Shown piece after piece: positions 6,099 to 9,352 of a stretch of DNA of 9,352 nt. Source of the DNA: Burkholderiales bacterium (lineage in GTDB: Bacteria; Pseudomonadota; Gammaproteobacteria; Burkholderiales; Burkholderiaceae_C); assembly GCA_011391855.1 (NCBI GenBank), contig JAABPT010000015.1, forward strand, positions 1 to 9,352. Direction: 5' to 3'. A program made the translations under genes and the position numbers. The notes below the pieces were generated by a model. The model saw only the letters and a list, made by a program, of their open reading frames with translations. It did not search any database and was not told where the DNA came from. Every line of letters begins with the position of its first letter. Within the stretch, counting starts at the first letter, position 1.

Positions 6099-6524
6099 AT
6101 GCTCGTGCGTCTCATGTATGCCAGCCGTGCCGTGCCGTCCGTGGACCAGGATCGGCTGCTCGATATCCTGCGCAAGTCCAAGGCCAACAACCCGGCGCAG
6201 GGCATCACCGGCGTGCTGTGCTTCAGCGAAGGCATCTTCCTGCAGGTGCTGGAAGGCGGGCGCAGTGCCGTCAACAAGCTCTACAACCGCATCGCAGCCG
6301 ACCCCTGCCACACCGACGTGGAATTGCTCAGCTACGACGAGATCGGCGAACGCCGCTTTGCGGGCTGGTCCATGGGCCAGGTCAACATGGCGCGGCTGAA
6401 CCCGGGGCTGCTGCTCAAATATTCAGAGCGGCCGGCGCTGGACCCGTATGCGGTGTCGGGCGCGGTTTCGCTGGCACTGTTCGAAGAGCTCATGGCCACG
6501 GCCTCCATCGTCGGCCAGCCGTAG
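6099..6524 (+). CDS. Stand-alone BLUF-domain blue-light sensor
   Basis: This 141-residue protein consists of one BLUF domain (about 1-95) plus a C-terminal helical tail, the short architecture of PixD/Slr1694 and BlrB. BLUF domains bind FAD and respond to blue light by rearranging hydrogen bonds around the flavin. The signature residues are all here: Y7 (LMYAS), N31 (KANNPAQGITG), Q49 (FLQVLEG), W90 and M92 (FAGWSMG). Each is one position earlier than its PixD counterpart (Y8, N32, Q50, W91, M93). There is no attached output domain, so signalling must go through a partner protein or oligomer change. A CAGGA ribosome-binding site (6087-6091) lies 7 nt before the ATG and 13 nt separate it from folE. 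FolE is therefore the first candidate partner or co-regulated product, by inference. It should be photoactive on residues alone. Confidence 0.93.
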   Translation: MLVRLMYASRAVPSVDQDRLLDILRKSKANNPAQGITGVLCFSEGIFLQVLEGGRSAVNKLYNRIAADPCHTDVELLSYDEIGERRFAGWSMGQVNMARLNPGLLLKYSERPALDPYAVSGAVSLALFEELMATASIVGQP

Positions 6525-6640
6525 CAGCGCGCCACGCGGCAGCTTCCGAAAGACGAAGGACGCAACGCGACAGACGCAGAGGAAAGTAGCTGCGTTGAAG
6601 CAGCTCAGCCGTAGCGAAGCCACGCGGGCTTTCCCTAAGT
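6516..6640. repeat. Imperfect duplicated segment after the BLUF gene
   Basis: CAGCCGTAGC at 6516-6525 and GCCACGCGG at 6531-6539 recur in the same order at 6606-6615 and 6619-6627. Each pair is followed by a similar CTTnCC-nAAG stretch. The spacing between blocks is 5 bases in the first copy and 3 in the second. The copies are about 90 bp apart, and the first includes the TAG stop codon of the BLUF gene. This looks like an old duplication of the 3' end of the gene. Between them lies the hairpin at 6588-6605. Confidence 0.4.
6588..6605. other. Hairpin in the BLUF-soxC spacer
   Basis: AGCTGC (6588-6593) and GCAGCT (6600-6605) form a 6-bp stem around the loop GTTGAA. A looser second fold (AGCC at 6607 with GGCT at 6627-6630) is followed by TTTCCC, so a weak terminator for the folE-BLUF transcript is possible. 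Neither has a true T run. I record the structure and leave its role open. Confidence 0.3.
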
Positions 6641-6660
6641 GCGGGTTGCTGTCGAGCTTG

Positions 6661-6687
6661 TATATTCGTGGTTGCTTATATCCGAAT
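6661..6687 (+). promoter_or_regulatory. AT-rich repeat upstream of soxC, candidate operator or promoter
   Basis: In an otherwise very GC-rich region, TATATTCG (6661-6668) is repeated as TATATCCG (6677-6684) with a 16-bp offset. The same bases contain an inverted repeat, ATTCG (6664-6668) and CGAAT (6683-6687), 14 bases apart. It ends 18 bases before the soxC GTG. ArsR-family regulators of sulfur oxidation (SoxR, BigR, SqrR) are known to bind ATTC/GAAT half-sites, usually closer together than here. TATATT could also serve as a -10 box, but no good -35 is present. Operator identity is an inference. Confidence 0.35.
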
Positions 6688-6705
6688 GTTCCTACCGAGA
6701 CAGCC

Positions 6706-8094
6706 GTGACCGACCCGTACTCCCATCCACACGCCGCCACCGGCCGCGTGCAAAAGGCGCCGGAAAACTTCCTCACTCCGGCCGGCGTTCGCTCCGTGCA
6801 CGGCGAGGCCCGCGCCGGCCGCCGCGACTTCATCCGCAACGCCTTTGCCACCGCGCTGGCCGCCGGCGCCGCGCCGGCCGTGGTGGCGCAGGTCAACCCG
6901 GTGCCGGCTGCCGGCGGCGACGCGAATATCCTGGAACTGCCCGCGCACACCACCGGCCTGGGCCTGGGCGTGGCCACCGACGGGTACGGCAAGCCGTCCA
7001 AATTCGAATCCAACGTGCAGCGCCGGCAGAGCCCGGGCCTGACGCAGACGCAGCAGTCTTCCGTGTCGTTCGCGCCGCTGCAAAGCCTGTTCGGCATCGT
7101 CACGCCGAGCGGCCTGCACTTCGAGCGCCACCACCAGGGCTGGTGGGACATCGACCCCAGCAAGCACCGGCTCATGGTCAACGGCTCGGACGCGAAGATG
7201 GTGAAGACGCCCATGGTCTTTACCGTGGACGAGATCATGCGGCTGCCCAGCGTGAGCCGCTTCCACTTCATCGAGTGCGGCGCCAATACCGGCATGGAGT
7301 GGGGCAACGTGGCTGTGCCCACCTGCCAGTACAGCCACGGCATGCTCAGCTGCAGTGAATTCACCGGCGTGCCGTTGAAGGTGCTGCTCGACATGGCCGG
7401 CGCCGACTACCGGCGCGGCCGCTTCGTGCTGGCCGAAGGTGCCGACGGCAGTTCGATGACGCGCACCATTCCCATGGAGATGATCGAGAGCGGCGAGGTG
7501 CTGGTGGCCTACGGCCAGAACGGCGAGATGCTGCGGCCCGAGAACGGCTATCCGCTGCGCTTGGTGGTGCCGGGCGTGCAAGGCGTGAGCTGGGTGAAAT
7601 ACCTGCGTCGCATCGAAGTGGGCGACAAGCCCTACGCCGCCAAGGACGAGGCCATCCATTACGTGGATCTCATGCCCAGCGGGCTGCACCGGCAGTACAG
7701 CAGCGTCCAGGAGTGCAAGAGCGTGGTCACCACGCCTTCCGGCGGCCAGGTGCTGCTGGACAAGGGCTACTACCAGATCAGCGGCCTGGCCTGGAGCGGG
7801 CGCGGCAAGATCAAGCAGGTGGACGTTTCCGTGGACGGCGGGCGCAACTGGCGCACCGCGCGTTTCCAGGGACCGGTGATGGACAAGTGCCTGACCCGCT
7901 TCACGCTCGACTGGGTGTGGGACGGCAAGCCGGCGCTGATCCAGAGCCGCGCCATCGACGAAACCGGCTACGTGCAGCCCACCAACCGCCTGTTGCGCAC
8001 CGTGCGCGGCACGCGCTCGATCTATCACAACAACTCGATCCAGACCTGGCTCGTACAGGAGAGTGGGGAAGTCAAGAATGTTCAGCTCTCGTAA
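6706..8094 (+). CDS. soxC: SoxC, molybdenum subunit of sulfane dehydrogenase
   Basis: This 462-residue periplasmic subunit of SoxCD carries the molybdenum cofactor and oxidises the sulfane sulfur bound to SoxYZ during thiosulfate oxidation. A twin-arginine export motif, RRDFIR (residues 39-44), and a hydrophobic Ala/Gly stretch to about residue 65 match cofactor-loaded export through Tat. The sulfite-oxidase fold follows, with molybdenum-ligand C191 in FIECGANTG and the ENGYPLRLVVPGVQG motif about 90 residues later. The C-terminal Mo-co dimerisation domain runs from about residue 350 to the end, with the SVDGGRNW motif. The GTG at 6706 is preferred because no upstream codon gives a better start and the longer frame would run through the spacer and into the BLUF gene. 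Its ribosome-binding site is weak. soxD overlaps its last 17 nt. Bacterial sulfite dehydrogenases are close relatives, but the soxD and soxY neighbours settle the call. Confidence 0.94.
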   Translation: MTDPYSHPHAATGRVQKAPENFLTPAGVRSVHGEARAGRRDFIRNAFATALAAGAAPAVVAQVNPVPAAGGDANILELPAHTTGLGLGVATDGYGKPSKFESNVQRRQSPGLTQTQQSSVSFAPLQSLFGIVTPSGLHFERHHQGWWDIDPSKHRLMVNGSDAKMVKTPMVFTVDEIMRLPSVSRFHFIECGANTGMEWGNVAVPTCQYSHGMLSCSEFTGVPLKVLLDMAGADYRRGRFVLAEGADGSSMTRTIPMEMIESGEVLVAYGQNGEMLRPENGYPLRLVVPGVQGVSWVKYLRRIEVGDKPYAAKDEAIHYVDLMPSGLHRQYSSVQECKSVVTTPSGGQVLLDKGYYQISGLAWSGRGKIKQVDVSVDGGRNWRTARFQGPVMDKCLTRFTLDWVWDGKPALIQSRAIDETGYVQPTNRLLRTVRGTRSIYHNNSIQTWLVQESGEVKNVQLS

Positions 8095-9145
8095 GGCCGC
8101 CATCGGCGCGCTGCTGGCGCTCGCTGCCGGCGCCACGCTGGCCCAGTCGTCGGCATTCCAGGGCATCGGCCGTCCGGCCACGGCCAGCGAAGTGGCGGCC
8201 TGGGACATCGACGTGCGCCCCGATTTCCTGGGCCTGCCCAAGGGCAGCGGCTCGGTGGCCCAGGGCATGGACATCTGGGAGACCCGGTGCGCTTCCTGCC
8301 ACGGCATCTTCGGTGAGAGCAACGAGATCTTCACGCCGCTGGTCGGCGGCACGACCAAGGAAGACGTGAAGACCGGCCGCGTGGCGCGTCTCACTGATTC
8401 GGGCTACCCCGGCCGCACCACGCTGATGAAGGTGCCCACGATTTCCACGCTGTGGGACTACATCCACCGCGCGATGCCGTGGAATGCGCCCAAGTCGCTG
8501 AAGCCCGACGAGGTCTACGCCGTGACTGCCTTCCTGCTCAACCTGGGCGGCGTGCTGCCCGACGACTACGTGCTGTCGGACCGCAACATGGCCGACGCGC
8601 AAAAGCTGCTGCCCAACCGGAATGGCATGACCACGGACCATGGCCTGTGGCCCGGCAGGACGCTGGGCAACGGCGGCAAGCCCGACGTCAAGGCCGTGGC
8701 CTGCATGAAGGACTGCGTGGCCGAGCCCAGCGTGGCCTCGTTCCTGCCCGACTTCGCACGCAACGCTCACGGCAACCTGGCCGAGCAGAACCGCGCCGTG
8801 GGGGCGCAGCGCGGTGCCGACACCAGCGTGCCGCCGGGCGGCGGTGCCGCGCCGGCACGTGCGGCACCGGTCGCGGCACCCTCTGCAGCGGCCGAAATCA
8901 CCAAGACGCTGCAACAGCACCTGTGCCTGACCTGCCATGCCATGGACAACAAGGTCGTGGGCCCGGCGCTGGCGGATATCTCCAAGAAATATGCCGCCCG
9001 GCCCGATGCCTTCGAATACCTGAAGGGCAAGATCCGCGCCGGCGGCTCGGGCATCTGGGGCCCGATCCCGATGCCGCCCCAGACCCTGCCCGAGAGCGAG
9101 GCCGAGGCCATAGCCAGGTGGCTGGCCGGCGGTGCCAAACGCTGA
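8078..9145 (+). CDS. soxD: SoxD, diheme cytochrome c subunit of sulfane dehydrogenase
   Basis: This 355-residue periplasmic cytochrome receives electrons from SoxC and passes them to the respiratory chain. Residues 1-22 form a Sec signal peptide, with cleavage likely near ATLAQ. Two c-type heme sites are CASCH (71-75) and CLTCH (283-287). Likely axial methionines are M133 (RAMPW) and M332 (GPIPMPP). The second domain has the GGSGIWGPIPMPP signature of small cytochromes c551/c552. Between the domains is an ACMKDC pair of cysteines and a Pro/Ala/Gly-rich linker before the second heme. The ATG at 8078 is chosen over a GTG at 8063 because it starts the signal peptide and has GGGGAAG upstream. It overlaps soxC by 17 nt, which suggests coupled, balanced translation of the two subunits. 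All features fit a full-length, intact SoxD. Confidence 0.94.
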   Translation: MFSSRKAAIGALLALAAGATLAQSSAFQGIGRPATASEVAAWDIDVRPDFLGLPKGSGSVAQGMDIWETRCASCHGIFGESNEIFTPLVGGTTKEDVKTGRVARLTDSGYPGRTTLMKVPTISTLWDYIHRAMPWNAPKSLKPDEVYAVTAFLLNLGGVLPDDYVLSDRNMADAQKLLPNRNGMTTDHGLWPGRTLGNGGKPDVKAVACMKDCVAEPSVASFLPDFARNAHGNLAEQNRAVGAQRGADTSVPPGGGAAPARAAPVAAPSAAAEITKTLQQHLCLTCHAMDNKVVGPALADISKKYAARPDAFEYLKGKIRAGGSGIWGPIPMPPQTLPESEAEAIARWLAGGAKR

Positions 9146-9208
9146 CCCATGGTCGCTGACCACCCAAGGCCGCCGACTACCCAAAAGAGTTAGGTGCTAC
9201 ACCGAAGC

Positions 9209-9232
9209 GGGTATGCCCGGGTTGGCATGCCC
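9209..9232 (+). other. Hairpin in the soxD-soxY spacer
   Basis: GGGTATGCC (9209-9217) and GGCATGCCC (9224-9232) make a 9-bp stem with one G-U pair and the 6-nt loop CGGGTT. It lies in the 130-bp gap between soxD and soxY, 43 bases before the soxY ATG. No T run follows, so it is not a standard terminator. In polycistronic mRNAs such stems often mark a processing or 3'-protection point that raises the level of one segment. That would suit SoxY, which is a carrier needed in excess. The rest of the spacer shows no gene. Confidence 0.45.
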
Positions 9233-9275
9233 AAGACCGCAATCAATGATCCAGATCAAGCATAAGGAGAGACTG

Positions 9276-9352
9276 ATGCAAACCCGACGCGAAATGCTGG
9301 CGCACGGCGCCACCGTGGCCGGCCTGCTGGCCACCGCCGGCCTGCTGCCGCA
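9276..9352 (+). CDS. soxY: SoxY sulfur-carrier protein, 5' fragment
   Basis: Only the first 25 codons are inside the window, so this is a partial gene cut by the right edge. It starts at the ATG at 9276, with a strong AAGGAGA ribosome-binding site (9264-9270) 5 nt before. The fragment reads as a twin-arginine signal peptide, beginning MQTRREML and continuing with an Ala/Gly/Leu-rich hydrophobic stretch. SoxY is exported through Tat as a complex with SoxZ and carries sulfur intermediates on the cysteine of a C-terminal GGCGG motif, which is outside the window. The call rests on position after soxCD, the strong ribosome-binding site and the Tat leader, which I recognise as typical for SoxY. Another exported protein is not ruled out. 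Confidence 0.75.
   Translation, partial: MQTRREMLAHGATVAGLLATAGLLP

Noticed and set aside
6448..6705. 86-codon upstream extension of soxC
   Set aside because: It overlaps the end of the BLUF gene and runs through the repeat-bearing spacer. The GTG at 6706 gives an N-terminus with a normal Tat leader soon after.
6676..8394. 572-codon minus-strand frame opposite soxC and the start of soxD
   Set aside because: It is an Ala/His/Gly/Arg-rich antisense shadow without any domain, opposite genes with clear cofactor motifs.
8072..9184. 370-codon minus-strand frame opposite soxD
   Set aside because: It is a high-GC antisense shadow, and the plus strand has a signal peptide and two CxxCH heme sites.
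1..9352. CRISPR array, insertion sequence or prophage genes
   Set aside because: No regularly spaced repeats, transposase motifs or phage genes were found. The only repeats are short, imperfect or palindromic.

Overview
The window looks like chromosomal DNA of a betaproteobacterium, most likely order Burkholderiales and family Comamonadaceae or a close relative. The evidence is the very high GC content with G/C-ending codons, the gene order rsmB - DUF4390 - ntrY - short ntrX, and a soxCDY order beginning at soxC. The assignment is an inference from gene content and no search was run.

Left part (about 61-5248, minus strand). Four genes lie head to tail with tiny gaps or overlaps and read right to left. 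They are rsmB (16S rRNA m5C methyltransferase), a DUF4390 exported or membrane-anchored protein, ntrY (membrane histidine kinase) and an NtrX-type response regulator with a receiver and a Fis-type helix-turn-helix but no AAA+ sigma-54 domain. ntrY starts inside the DUF4390 stop codon (ATGA overlap), and ntrX starts 5 nt after the ntrY stop. A tRNA-Phe(GAA) gene with encoded CCA follows on the same strand, with its own -10 box and an intrinsic terminator. Bases 1-60 hold only a short direct repeat and no supportable gene.

Middle (5249-6524). An 84-bp divergent spacer with two adjacent inverted repeats separates rsmB from a plus-strand pair. That pair is folE (GTP cyclohydrolase I, all core catalytic and zinc residues present but with a CSHHMC zinc motif) and, 13 nt further on, a stand-alone BLUF blue-light flavin photosensor. 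Pairing a BLUF sensor with folE is the least conventional part of the window. It suggests light control of pterin/folate synthesis, or a protein partnership between the two products.

Right part (6525-9352, plus strand). A 181-bp spacer contains an imperfect duplication, a hairpin and an AT-rich repeat that could be an operator. It leads into a thiosulfate-oxidation (Sox) cluster: soxC (Tat-exported molybdenum subunit), soxD (diheme cytochrome c, 17-nt overlap with soxC), a 130-bp spacer with a hairpin, and the first 25 codons of soxY (Tat-exported sulfur carrier), cut by the window edge. SoxCD is the sulfane dehydrogenase that oxidises sulfur bound to SoxYZ in the periplasm, so this organism probably oxidises thiosulfate to sulfate without storing sulfur. 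Every other long open frame on the opposite strand of these genes looks like a high-GC shadow.
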